Of a stretch of DNA of 64,000 bases, positions 45,359 to 53,441 are shown piece after piece (position 1 is the first letter of the stretch; each line of letters begins with the position of its first letter). The DNA is from Dechloromonas sp. TW-R-39-2 (GTDB lineage Bacteria > Pseudomonadota > Gammaproteobacteria > Burkholderiales > Rhodocyclaceae): contig NZ_CP045202.1 of the NCBI RefSeq assembly GCF_016864195.1, positions 2,449,001-2,513,000 of the forward strand. The letters run 5' to 3'. The translations under genes were made by a program, and so were the position numbers. Under the pieces are notes generated by a model. The model ran no database searches, had not been told where the DNA came from, and saw only the letters and a list, made by a program, of their open reading frames with translations.

Positions 45359-46216
45359 ATGATCCAGTTCAACAACGTCGCAAAAACATTCCGTCGCGCC
45401 CAAGTGCTCGATGGAATCAATCTGAATATCGCCATCGGTGAGCGCATTGCGCTGATCGGTTCGAACGGTGCCGGCAAAACCACGTTGATTCGCTGCCTGC
45501 TGGGTGAATACACACACGAAGGCAGCATCAGCATCGATGGTCTGGACCCGCGCAGCAACCGGACGGCCGTGCTTGGCAATATCGGTTTCGTGCCACAACT
45601 GCCACCGCCGTTGAAAATGCCGGTCGGTCAGTTGATTGATTTTTCCGCATCGCTGTGCGGCACCGATCCGCAACGTATTCATGCCATTGCCAAGCGCCTG
45701 GGCCTGGATATCGACGCCATCCTGACGCGCCAGTTTGTCCGCCTCTCCGGCGGCATGAAGCAAAAACTGCTGATCGCCATCGCACTCGGGCGCGACGCCA
45801 AGGTGCTGATCATGGATGAGCCTGCCGCCAACCTCGACCCCGAGGCGCGCAAGATATTCTTCGATCTGCTGGCCGAACGGCTGGACAATGCCACGATGAT
45901 CATTTCCAGCCATCGTCTCGACGAAGTCTCGGCACTGGTCAATCGCGTCATCGAAATGGATACCGGCAAGGTCGTGCTCGACGACAAGGTAGCCGACGAT
46001 GTCTCGCTCTCCGGCGTGCTGGCCTGCCGCATTGTCATCAAGCGTTTCGAACCGGCTTTTGCCAAGGCGCTCGACGGCTGGAAATTCACCAGCCGGGATG
46101 AAAACCTGGTTTGGGAAGGACAAATTGCCGGCCCGGATCGCCTGCGCTTTTTGGGTATGATTTCGCGGTACACCGCGCTGGTCAGCGATCTTTCGCTGGC
46201 CGAGCCGGAATCCTGA
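45359..46216 (+). CDS. nosF: NosF, ABC transporter ATPase for NosZ maturation
   Basis: The 285-residue ATPase has Walker A GSNGAGKTTL (33-42), Q-loop region FVPQLPPP, signature RLSGGMKQK and Walker B VLIMDEPAANLD. It pairs with membrane protein NosY and interacts with NosD to assemble the CuZ centre. No Shine-Dalgarno sequence precedes the ATG, and a -10 element sits 8 bases upstream, so a leaderless message is possible. It begins a second nos transcription unit, nosF-nosL-nosY-tlpA, with gaps of 3 bases or overlaps. Confidence 0.95.
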   Translation: MIQFNNVAKTFRRAQVLDGINLNIAIGERIALIGSNGAGKTTLIRCLLGEYTHEGSISIDGLDPRSNRTAVLGNIGFVPQLPPPLKMPVGQLIDFSASLCGTDPQRIHAIAKRLGLDIDAILTRQFVRLSGGMKQKLLIAIALGRDAKVLIMDEPAANLDPEARKIFFDLLAERLDNATMIISSHRLDEVSALVNRVIEMDTGKVVLDDKVADDVSLSGVLACRIVIKRFEPAFAKALDGWKFTSRDENLVWEGQIAGPDRLRFLGMISRYTALVSDLSLAEPES

Positions 46217-46219
46217 GCC

Positions 46220-46696
46220 GTGTGTTCCCACCCTCGCCGCCGCTTCCTGACCGGACTGGCCGGCAGTGGCTTGCTGCTCACGCCGCTGGCCGCCTTGCTG
46301 GCTGGCTGCGGCAAATCCGGCTGGCCGGATGGCATGGCTGAAATCAAGTGGGACCGCGATACTTGCACCCGTTGCCGGATGGCGATTTCCGACCGGCGCT
46401 TTGCAGCCGAAGTACGCGGCGGGCCGAAAGACCAGGTATTCAAGTTTGACGATATCGGTTGCGTCATTTTCTGGCTGAAGGAACAAGCCTGGGGTGACGA
46501 TGCGGCAGTTCGGCTGTGGGTGGCCGATGCATCGAGCAAACCGGACCAGCTGCTCTGGATTGATCCACGTCAGGCTCATTACGTCGGCGGCAAAACCTCG
46601 CCGATGGGTTATAACTTTGCGGCTTATCCGCAGCCCCAGGCCAACAGCCTGGGCTTTGAAGAAATGCGACAGCAACTGCTGCGCCGAGGCAAGTAA
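46220..46696 (+). CDS. nosL: NosL copper-binding lipoprotein
   Basis: The 158-residue outer- or inner-membrane lipoprotein delivers Cu(I) to NosD/NosZ. A GTG start gives a signal with RRRFLTG (twin-Arg-like, RRxFL) and lipobox LAGC (lipid Cys 30), suggesting Tat-dependent export of a lipoprotein. The metal motif CTRCRM (C49, C52, M54) matches the NosL CxxCxM Cu(I) pattern. The domain continues with the KFDDIGC and GGKTSPMGYNF segments conserved in NosL. Its stop overlaps the nosY start by one base. Confidence 0.94.
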   Translation: MCSHPRRRFLTGLAGSGLLLTPLAALLAGCGKSGWPDGMAEIKWDRDTCTRCRMAISDRRFAAEVRGGPKDQVFKFDDIGCVIFWLKEQAWGDDAAVRLWVADASSKPDQLLWIDPRQAHYVGGKTSPMGYNFAAYPQPQANSLGFEEMRQQLLRRGK

Positions 46697-47523
46697 TGAA
46701 ACAACTCTGGCTGACTGCAAAACTCGACATCGTGGAATCCATGCGCGCCCGCTGGTTCCAGATCTACACGCTGGTCTTCGGCGGCATCGTCGCCCTGCTC
46801 TTCCTCTTCGGCCTGACCGAATCGCGCGTCCTCGGCTTCATCGGCCTGTCACGCCTGCTCGTCACCTACATCCAGCTGACCATGGCCATCCTGCCGATCT
46901 TCGTGCTGATCACCACCGTCCGTTCGGTGGCCGGCGACCGTGAAGCCGGCGTCTTCGAATACCTGCTCTCGCTGCCCGTATCGCTCTCGGCCTGGTTCTG
47001 GGGCAAGATCGTCGGTCGCTACATCGTCGTTTTCACACCGGTTTTCCTGGCCATGCTGGCCGCCGTGATCTGGGCCACCATCACCGGCATCGAAGTTCCC
47101 TGGAGCATGTTCGGCTATTACACCGGCCTGCTCGCCGTCATGGCGGCCTGTTTCCTAGGCATCGGCATGCTCATCTCGGCCGTCGCACGGACGACCGACA
47201 TGGCTCAGGGTGCTGCCTTCATGGTCTGGCTGGCGCTGCTGCTCTTCCTCGACCTGATCCTGCTTGGCGTGATGATCCAGGGCAAGGTTGCACCGGAAGT
47301 CGCCGTGGGCCTCGCCCTGATCAATCCGCTCCAGGTCTTCCGCACGGCAGCCCTGGCACTGTTCGACCCGCAACTGATCGTGCTTGGCCCCTCGGCCTAC
47401 GTCATTCTCGATAACTTTGGCGTACTCGGTTATCAAATCTTCGCCCTGGTTTATCCGGCATTGCTCGGTCTGATCAGCGCGACTGCCGGCTACTTCATCT
47501 TCCGCCGTGGCGACCTGCCGTGA
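46696..47523 (+). CDS. nosY: NosY, ABC transporter permease
   Basis: A 275-residue membrane protein with six predicted helices in the ABC-2 style: a long first cytoplasmic segment (KLDIVESMRARWFQIY), the TTVRSVAGDREAGVFEYLLSLPVS coupling region and a C-terminal helix. It forms the membrane part of NosFY for CuZ assembly. It overlaps nosL by one base and the thioredoxin gene by four bases. Confidence 0.94.
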   Translation: MKQLWLTAKLDIVESMRARWFQIYTLVFGGIVALLFLFGLTESRVLGFIGLSRLLVTYIQLTMAILPIFVLITTVRSVAGDREAGVFEYLLSLPVSLSAWFWGKIVGRYIVVFTPVFLAMLAAVIWATITGIEVPWSMFGYYTGLLAVMAACFLGIGMLISAVARTTDMAQGAAFMVWLALLLFLDLILLGVMIQGKVAPEVAVGLALINPLQVFRTAALALFDPQLIVLGPSAYVILDNFGVLGYQIFALVYPALLGLISATAGYFIFRRGDLP

Positions 47524-48014
47524 AAAAATTCCTTGCCCCCCTGGTTTTTGCCCTTTTTTCGACGTTGACCGCGGCAGAGGAAATGCCCTCTTCCGCGCCG
47601 TTGTTCGACGCCACACTGAACAATCTGGATGACAAGCCTGTCGCGCTGGAGCGCTACAGGGGCAAGCCGCTGGTGGTCAATTTCTGGGCCCGCTGGTGCG
47701 GTCCATGCCGGGCCGAGATTCCCGAACTGATCAAGTTCCGCAATACCCACAAGGGCAAGATCGAGATTCTCGGTATCGGCATTGAAGACAAGGCTGAACC
47801 GGCGAAGGAATTTGCCAAAGCCTACGAGATGGATTACCCGCTGTTCGTCGCCAAGGAAAAGGGCATTCCGCTGATGCAGGCACTCGGCAACAGCAAGGGC
47901 GGCCTGCCCTACACCCTGTTCATCGACCGTAACGGTCAGGTCGTCCAGAAAAAAATGGGCTTGATCAAGAAGGCAGACCTCGATACCGCAGGCGAATTGC
48001 TGCTCAAGAAATAA
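47520..48014 (+). CDS. TlpA-family periplasmic thioredoxin
   Basis: The 164-residue protein has a short signal peptide (about 1-18) and a thioredoxin-like domain with the redox motif WARWCGPCRAEIPEL and the cis-Pro loop GGLPYTLFID. TlpA/ResA proteins keep Cys pairs reduced in cytochrome c or copper-chaperone clients. Here it is the last gene of the nosFLY unit and starts with GTG overlapping nosY, so a role in keeping the NosL or CuA cysteines reduced is likely but inferred. No standard nos symbol is applied. Confidence 0.9.
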   Translation: MKKFLAPLVFALFSTLTAAEEMPSSAPLFDATLNNLDDKPVALERYRGKPLVVNFWARWCGPCRAEIPELIKFRNTHKGKIEILGIGIEDKAEPAKEFAKAYEMDYPLFVAKEKGIPLMQALGNSKGGLPYTLFIDRNGQVVQKKMGLIKKADLDTAGELLLKK

Positions 48015-48066
48015 GTGCGCCTGGGCCCCGAAGAGCGGCTTGTCGACCGGACTCCGCACCGCACTC

Positions 48067-48109
48067 AGTGACCAGGGTCACAGACAGCCTGAAACACCCT
48101 CGCTAGACT
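48067..48109 (+). promoter_or_regulatory. CRP/FNR-family binding site and -10 element
   Basis: AGTGA-CCAGGG-TCACA (48067-48082) matches the CRP consensus TGTGA-N6-TCACA at 9 of 10 positions. A -10-like TAGACT lies at 48104-48109. A start near 48116 puts the site centre at -41.5, the class II position, for the outer-membrane protein gene downstream. Confidence 0.5.
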
Positions 48110-48170
48110 CCTGAAACCCCCGCCACCCACTTGGTGTAGGGCGATCAATGACAAGATTTCAGGAGAGACC

Positions 48171-48725
48171 ATGAGAATCCAGCGTTTCGCTTCCGCCCTG
48201 CTGCTCGGCAGCCTGGCATTTGCCGCCACCGCCAGTCACGCCGAAGGGCTGCGTTTTTTCCCGGGGCTGGATAGCGGCTTCAAGTTCGAACCAACATTGG
48301 CCCTGAGCGCCGGTGTGATGCATGCCAAGGCGGCCGACGATAACAGCCAGCTGGTCTATGGCCTGGATTTCAGCATGAATTGCGGCCTGATCCAGACCCC
48401 GGACAATCGCATTCGCACCCACATCCAGATCAACCACGTCAATGAATCGAACGCCAAGGCAACCTCGTTCGAACTCTCTCCGCGCTACACCGTACCGCTG
48501 GGCGGCGGTTTCTCGGTCGGTGTCGGGCCGGCACTGGCACTGGTCAAGGCAGACAACGGTCACAACGAGCTGAATCTCTTTGGCTACGGCGTTGCGGCCG
48601 GGGCCAATTTCCGCAAGGGTGCTTACTACTCGGGCATCGACCTGCGCTACCTGAACACCAATGAACGCAATAACGTTGAATTTGAAAACTGGGCCTTGAT
48701 GGCCAAGGTTGGCATCAACTTCTAA
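48171..48725 (+). CDS. Small outer-membrane beta-barrel protein
   Basis: The 184-residue protein has a signal peptide ending ASHA (about 1-23). Eight or so predicted amphipathic strands rich in aromatic and Gly residues follow, ending in a C-terminal Phe (MAKVGINF) as in outer-membrane barrels. I do not recognise a specific family; it is of OmpA/OmpW-like size. GGAGAG precedes the ATG. It is preceded by a CRP-like class II site and not obviously cotranscribed with nos genes, although expression under respiratory control is suggested by the neighbourhood. Confidence 0.75.
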   Translation: MRIQRFASALLLGSLAFAATASHAEGLRFFPGLDSGFKFEPTLALSAGVMHAKAADDNSQLVYGLDFSMNCGLIQTPDNRIRTHIQINHVNESNAKATSFELSPRYTVPLGGGFSVGVGPALALVKADNGHNELNLFGYGVAAGANFRKGAYYSGIDLRYLNTNERNNVEFENWALMAKVGINF

Positions 48726-48786
48726 ATCCAGGCATGCAATGGCCTCGCTGGTCGGGGCTGTTGCCATTCCCGGACCAGAAAAAATT

Positions 48787-48804
48787 TGTGCGAAAAATCG
48801 CACA
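48787..48804. promoter_or_regulatory. Inverted-repeat enhancer candidate for a sigma-54 activator
   Basis: TGTGCGA-AAAA-TCGCACA is a perfect 7-bp inverted repeat with a 4-base spacer. It lies about 120 bases upstream of the sigma-54 promoter elements, a usual distance for an enhancer-binding protein site. The divergent TGTGCG/CGCACA half-sites recall DctD-type sites, from memory. Confidence 0.5.
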
Positions 48805-48908
48805 CAGTCGGGCCGAAATTCCGGAAATCCGCAACAATCCCGCCTTGCCGAATCACCCAAAAAGACAATTTCAATTTGAAATCAACAAGTTAAAATCCAG
48901 AAAAAAGC

Positions 48909-48924
48909 TGGCACATCTCCTGCA
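48909..48924 (+). promoter_or_regulatory. Sigma-54 (RpoN) promoter
   Basis: TGGCACATCTCCTGCA fits the consensus TGGCACG-N4-TTGCA with the -24 GG at 48910-48911 and the -12 GC at 48922-48923, exactly 12 bases apart. It lies 55 bases before the start of the ABC transporter binding-protein gene. Confidence 0.75.
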
Positions 48925-48979
48925 AACGTAGACAAGCAATCCGCCTTGCGGCCTACGTAAAAAACCAGAGGAGATTTCC

Positions 48980-49951
48980 ATGCACACATCGATTCGTCTT
49001 GCCCTGCTCACCGCCTTCGGAATAGGCGCCGCTCAGGCCCAAACGCCCGACATCGTCCGACTCGGCAACCTGAAATTCGCTCACTACGGCGCCGTTTCCT
49101 ACATGAAGGAAGCCTGCGGCAAGTACAACCTGAAGGTCGAGGAACGCATGTTCCCGAAAGGCCCGGACATCATGCCAGCCATCGTTGCCGGTGAAATCGA
49201 TATTGCTGCGCTGGCCTCCGACGGTGCCATCTCCGGTCGCGCCAATGGTGTGCCGATCGTTACCGTTGCCGGCTTCGCCAAGGGCGGTGCGCGTATCGTT
49301 GCCGGCGTCGATTCCGGCATCAAGTCGCTGGCCGACATGAAGGGCAAGAAGGTCGGCGTCACGCGTGGCGGCGCGCATGAATTGCTGCTCTACGCGGAGC
49401 TGGAAAAAGCCGGCTTGAGCTGGTCCGACAAGCCGGGCAAGGACGTGCAGATCGTCTTCCTGGCTTTCGCCGACCTGAACCAGGCGCTCGCCGCCAAGCA
49501 GATCGACGCGATGAACCAGTCCGAACCGCAGTCCTCGCAGGCGATCAACAAGAAATTCGGCGTCGAGATCATGAAGCCCTACACCACCAAGATGGGCGAA
49601 CCGGTCCGCCTGCTGGTGATGACCGAGAAGATGTACAACGAGAAAAAGGATGTCGCGCAGCGCCTGATGAAGTGCTTCGTCGAAACCACTGCGCTGTTCA
49701 ACAAAGACAGCGCCTTGGCTGAAAAATACGTGCGCGAATCGATGTTCAAAGGCCAGATCAGTTCGCAGGACTTCAAGGACGCAATGGATAACGCCGACTA
49801 CACCTATGACGTCAGCCTCGAACACATCGACATCACCACCGACTTCATGCAGAAATACGGTGTCGGCCGTATGCAGAAGCCGCCCAAGGCGGCCGAGTGG
49901 GTCAAGCTCGACCTGCTGCAGAAAGCCAAGACCGAACTCAAGGTGAAGTGA
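48980..49951 (+). CDS. ABC transporter substrate-binding protein (SsuA/NrtA/ThiY-like)
   Basis: The 323-residue periplasmic binding protein has a signal peptide (1-20, ending AQAQ) and the NMT1/SsuA fold. Family signs are an early PAIVAGEIDIAAL segment and MKGKKVGVTRGGAHELL near 115-131. The substrate cannot be read; relatives bind sulfonates, nitrate, bicarbonate, pyrimidine precursors or aromatic acids. It is first in an operon with a permease and ATPase, under a sigma-54 promoter and next to DctB/DctD-like regulators, so a carboxylated organic substrate is a reasonable guess. Confidence 0.9.
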   Translation: MHTSIRLALLTAFGIGAAQAQTPDIVRLGNLKFAHYGAVSYMKEACGKYNLKVEERMFPKGPDIMPAIVAGEIDIAALASDGAISGRANGVPIVTVAGFAKGGARIVAGVDSGIKSLADMKGKKVGVTRGGAHELLLYAELEKAGLSWSDKPGKDVQIVFLAFADLNQALAAKQIDAMNQSEPQSSQAINKKFGVEIMKPYTTKMGEPVRLLVMTEKMYNEKKDVAQRLMKCFVETTALFNKDSALAEKYVRESMFKGQISSQDFKDAMDNADYTYDVSLEHIDITTDFMQKYGVGRMQKPPKAAEWVKLDLLQKAKTELKVK

Positions 49952-49961
49952 GCTGTCGACC

Positions 49962-50774
49962 ATGAAAAACCTCAAGAATTTCCTGCACGGCGCACTCGTA
50001 CCGATCATTTTGCTGATTCTCTGGGAGGCCGGCTCGCGCTTCGGCCTGTTCTCAGAAGTCCTGCTGCCGTCGCCGACCGCGGTTGCCGCCAAATGGTGGG
50101 CCTACCTGCTGCCGTTGCAACCGCAGGAAGCCGGTCAGAGCTACCTCGCCTGGCTGGTCTCCGGCGAAATGCTGCATGATGCCTACTCAAGCCTGTTCCG
50201 CGTCGTTGCCGGCTTCCTGATCGGTGCAGCGCTGGCCTTGCCGCTTGGTCTGCTGATGGGTGCCAGTCCGCGCATCTACGATTTGTTCAATCCGTTGATG
50301 CAAATCCTCCGACCGATTCCACCGATCGCCTACATTCCGCTGGCGATCCTCTGGTTCGGACTGGGCAATCCGCCGTCCTTCTTCCTGATCGCCATCGGCG
50401 CCTTCTTCCCGGTACTGATGAACACCATCGCCGGCGTGCGCCAGGTAGACGGCATCTACCTGCGTGCGGCGCGCAATCTCGGCGTCAATCAATGGACGAT
50501 GTTCACGCGCGTCATCCTGCCCGCCGCGACACCCTACATCCTCGCCGGCGTGCGGATCGGTATCGGTACTGCCTTCATCGTGGTGATCGTTTCCGAAATG
50601 ATCGCGGTCAATGACGGCCTCGGCTTCCGCATTCTCGAAGCGCGCGAATTCATGTGGTCGGACAAGATCATCGCCGGCATGATCACCATCGGCCTGCTCG
50701 GCCTCTTCATCGACAACGCGGTCAGCCGCCTGAACAACCATTTGCTGCGCTGGCACCGCGGCCTGGAGCACTAA
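49962..50774 (+). CDS. ABC transporter permease (SsuC/NrtB-like)
   Basis: The 270-residue protein has six predicted membrane helices and the binding-protein-dependent transport motif RAARNLGVNQWTMFTRVILP near 170-190, which contacts the ATPase. A cytoplasmic N-terminus starts after a first helix from about residue 12. It follows the binding protein gene by 10 bases and precedes the ATPase gene by 2 bases. It completes an importer of the taurine/nitrate/sulfonate type. Confidence 0.93.
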   Translation: MKNLKNFLHGALVPIILLILWEAGSRFGLFSEVLLPSPTAVAAKWWAYLLPLQPQEAGQSYLAWLVSGEMLHDAYSSLFRVVAGFLIGAALALPLGLLMGASPRIYDLFNPLMQILRPIPPIAYIPLAILWFGLGNPPSFFLIAIGAFFPVLMNTIAGVRQVDGIYLRAARNLGVNQWTMFTRVILPAATPYILAGVRIGIGTAFIVVIVSEMIAVNDGLGFRILEAREFMWSDKIIAGMITIGLLGLFIDNAVSRLNNHLLRWHRGLEH

Positions 50775-50776
50775 GC

Positions 50777-51568
50777 ATGAGCCAGATTCTGATCAACAAC
50801 GTCCAGAAAGTCTTCAAGACGCCGGGCAAGGATGTGATTGCACTGAAAGACATCAACCTGACCATACAGCCCGGCGAATTCGTCTGCCTGCTCGGTCCTT
50901 CGGGCTGTGGCAAGTCGACACTGCTCAATGCTGTCGCAGGCTTTCAGCCGCCTTCTGCCGGTGAAATCATCATCAACCGTAAAACCATCGTTGCCCCCGG
51001 CCCGGATCGCGGCATGGTCTTCCAGGAATACGCGCTGTTCCCGTGGATGACCGTAGCGCAGAATATCGCCTTCGGTCTTGAGGTACAGAAGAAGGAAAAA
51101 GCCGAGATCGACCTGACCGTAAACCAGCTGCTCGACCTGCTGCACCTCAACGATTTCCGCGACCGCTTCCCGAAGGATTTGTCGGGCGGCATGCGCCAGC
51201 GCGTCGCGATTGCCCGCGTGCTCGCCCTCGACTCGCCGATCATGCTGATGGACGAACCGTTCGGCGCGCTCGATGCGCTGACCCGGCGCAACCTGCAGGA
51301 CGAGTTGCTGCGCATCTGGGAAAAGCTGGGCAAGACCATCCTCTTCGTCACCCACTCGATCGAGGAATCAATCTACCTGGCCGACCGCATCGTGGTCATG
51401 ACCTACCGTCCCGGCACGGTCAAGCGCGACCAGTATGTCGACATGCCGCGCCCGCGTGACCCGGCCTCGGCTCAATTCAACGAACTGAAGCGAGAACTGG
51501 GGCGTCTGGTCATGGAGGAACAGCAGCGTCATGCGGCCGACGAAATGAAACTTGCTGCGGTCGACTGA
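50777..51568 (+). CDS. ABC transporter ATP-binding protein (SsuB/NrtD/TauB-like)
   Basis: The 263-residue ATPase has Walker A GPSGCGKSTL, the Q-loop EYALFPWMTV, signature LSGGMRQR and Walker B IMLMDEPFGALD, then the H-loop VTHSIEE. The ATG at 50777 was chosen because the conserved MSQILINNVQKVF sequence starts there; a longer frame from 50654 overlaps the permease. The last codons contain the dispersed TGCGGTCGAC motif. It is followed 31 bases later by the sensor kinase gene. Confidence 0.95.
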   Translation: MSQILINNVQKVFKTPGKDVIALKDINLTIQPGEFVCLLGPSGCGKSTLLNAVAGFQPPSAGEIIINRKTIVAPGPDRGMVFQEYALFPWMTVAQNIAFGLEVQKKEKAEIDLTVNQLLDLLHLNDFRDRFPKDLSGGMRQRVAIARVLALDSPIMLMDEPFGALDALTRRNLQDELLRIWEKLGKTILFVTHSIEESIYLADRIVVMTYRPGTVKRDQYVDMPRPRDPASAQFNELKRELGRLVMEEQQRHAADEMKLAAVD

Positions 51569-51599
51569 GAAAAATGCACAAAATCGGTAGGATGGCGGG

Positions 51600-53441
51600 G
51601 TGAATAGCCCTCGCCATCCAATCACCGGCAAACTCTCCAGCCGCACCCTGCTCACGCTGGGTGCGGCAATTTCGTTCTGCCTGCTGCTTGGCTGGCTGGC
51701 CTACCGGATATTTGGTGACATCTATCTCAACAGCGAACGCCAACTGGCCCGGCAACGTCTCGACGCACTCGCCCTGTCGCTTGAAGCCACCTTGAGCCGC
51801 AACGAGTCACTTCCCGGCCTGCTTGCGCTCGACCCATCGCTCTCGGCCCTGCTGCATCAACCGGACAGCGAACAACGGATCACCGCAGCCAATGCGTATC
51901 TCGAAGCGGCACAACAAGGCGCAGCCGTATCCGCTGCCTTCCTGATCGATGCTCACGGCAAGACGCTGGCCGCCAGCAACTGGCGCCAGGGACGCAGCTT
52001 TGTCGGTCACAATTACGGCTTTCGGCCTTATTTCGTCGACGCCATCAACAATGGCCTGGGTCGCTTTTACGGCGTCGGCGTCACCACCGGCGAGCCCGGT
52101 TATTTTCTGGCCGCCCCGGTACGTGACGGTCAACAAGCCCTGGGCGTCATTGCTCTGAAAGTTGGCCTGGAGGCCATTGAGCAAGCACTGGCCGGCGCCG
52201 GGGAAACGCTGTTCCTGGTTGATGCCGACGGCGTGATCTTTCTTTCCCCCGACCGTCTCCTCCGCTACCACACGCTGGCCCCGCTCAGTGACACGGCGGC
52301 AGCCCGGCTGGGCGATACCCGTCAATATGGTCGCCAGGCCATTACACCGCTCAGTACGCTACCGCTCGCCCTCGACCGGATCGAACCGGTCCGCCTCGCA
52401 TTGCCGGGAGAGGCACCGCGCGACGTCCTGCTGACGACCCGGCCTGTCGGTTCGCTCGGCTGGCAACTCGTCCAACTGGGCGACCCGGGGGAAGCACATT
52501 CGATCGCCTTGGGCAGTGCGCTGGCAACCGGCTTTGCCTGTGCTTTTCTGCTCGGGCTTGCCGCCCATGTTCGCCACCGCCAACGCCGACGGGATGAACT
52601 GCGCCGGATTCATGGCCAGCTTGAACAACGTATCGCCGAACGGACAGTCGATCTGACTGGAAAAATCGCTGCGCTGGAACGAACCGAAGCCATTTTGCGC
52701 GAAACCCGGAACAGCGCCGTCCAGGCTGGCAAACTGGCAGTACTCGGCCAAATGTCGGCCGGTATCACGCACGAACTGAATCAGCCGCTCGCCGCACTGC
52801 AAACCTTCGCCGATAATGCCAGCGCCTTGCTTGAGCGCGGTCGACACGCAGAAGTGGCCGAAAACCTGGCGATGATCAGCGACCTGATCGAGCGCACCGG
52901 ACGCATCGTGCGCCAGCTGAAGACATTTTCACGCAAGGAATCATCCGTCCCGCAAGCAGTCACGGTAAAAACGGCGATCGAACACGCCTTGATGATCATC
53001 GAACCCCGGCGTCGCGAATTGATGGCCACCATCAGCATTCCGCCCATCGCAGAGGACTTGCAGGCACTGGCCGAGCCCGGCCGTCTGGAACAAATACTGG
53101 TCAACCTGATGCGCAACGGGCTCGATGCCATGTCCGACCAGCCCGCCGCACATCTTGAAATCAGTACCACCGTGCAAGGTGGTCGAATCACGATCGAGGT
53201 TCGCGATCACGGCCAGGGAATTTCCGATGAGGTTCAAGCGCACCTGTTCGAACCTTTCTACACCACCAAGACAGCCAGCGACGGGCTCGGGCTCGGGCTA
53301 TCCATTTCACTGACCATTGCCGAAAGCTATGGTGGCACACTCGGCGCTCATAACGCCCCCGAGGGGGGCGCCATCTTCACCTTGACCCTGAACGCACCGC
53401 CTCCCATCCACCCAAATCAGCACACGGCACATGAAGCTTGA
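51600..53441 (+). CDS. DctB-like sensor histidine kinase
   Basis: A 613-residue membrane kinase: helix (about 18-37), periplasmic double-Cache sensor (40-300), second helix (about 302-322), a coiled coil, then HisKA with phospho-His in GITHELNQPLAALQTFADNA near 395 and HATPase_c with LVNLMRNGLDAM and GLGLGLSIS. The layout and the NQPLAALQTF sequence are those of DctB, which senses C4-dicarboxylates. Here the target is more likely the adjacent ABC importer, so another ligand is possible. It starts with GTG and overlaps the regulator gene by 11 bases. Confidence 0.92.
   Translation: MNSPRHPITGKLSSRTLLTLGAAISFCLLLGWLAYRIFGDIYLNSERQLARQRLDALALSLEATLSRNESLPGLLALDPSLSALLHQPDSEQRITAANAYLEAAQQGAAVSAAFLIDAHGKTLAASNWRQGRSFVGHNYGFRPYFVDAINNGLGRFYGVGVTTGEPGYFLAAPVRDGQQALGVIALKVGLEAIEQALAGAGETLFLVDADGVIFLSPDRLLRYHTLAPLSDTAAARLGDTRQYGRQAITPLSTLPLALDRIEPVRLALPGEAPRDVLLTTRPVGSLGWQLVQLGDPGEAHSIALGSALATGFACAFLLGLAAHVRHRQRRRDELRRIHGQLEQRIAERTVDLTGKIAALERTEAILRETRNSAVQAGKLAVLGQMSAGITHELNQPLAALQTFADNASALLERGRHAEVAENLAMISDLIERTGRIVRQLKTFSRKESSVPQAVTVKTAIEHALMIIEPRRRELMATISIPPIAEDLQALAEPGRLEQILVNLMRNGLDAMSDQPAAHLEISTTVQGGRITIEVRDHGQGISDEVQAHLFEPFYTTKTASDGLGLGLSISLTIAESYGGTLGAHNAPEGGAIFTLTLNAPPPIHPNQHTAHEA

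Noticed and set aside
45350..46720. 456-codon minus-strand frame opposite nosF and nosL
   Set aside because: Covers two recognised genes and a promoter; no credible start or family.
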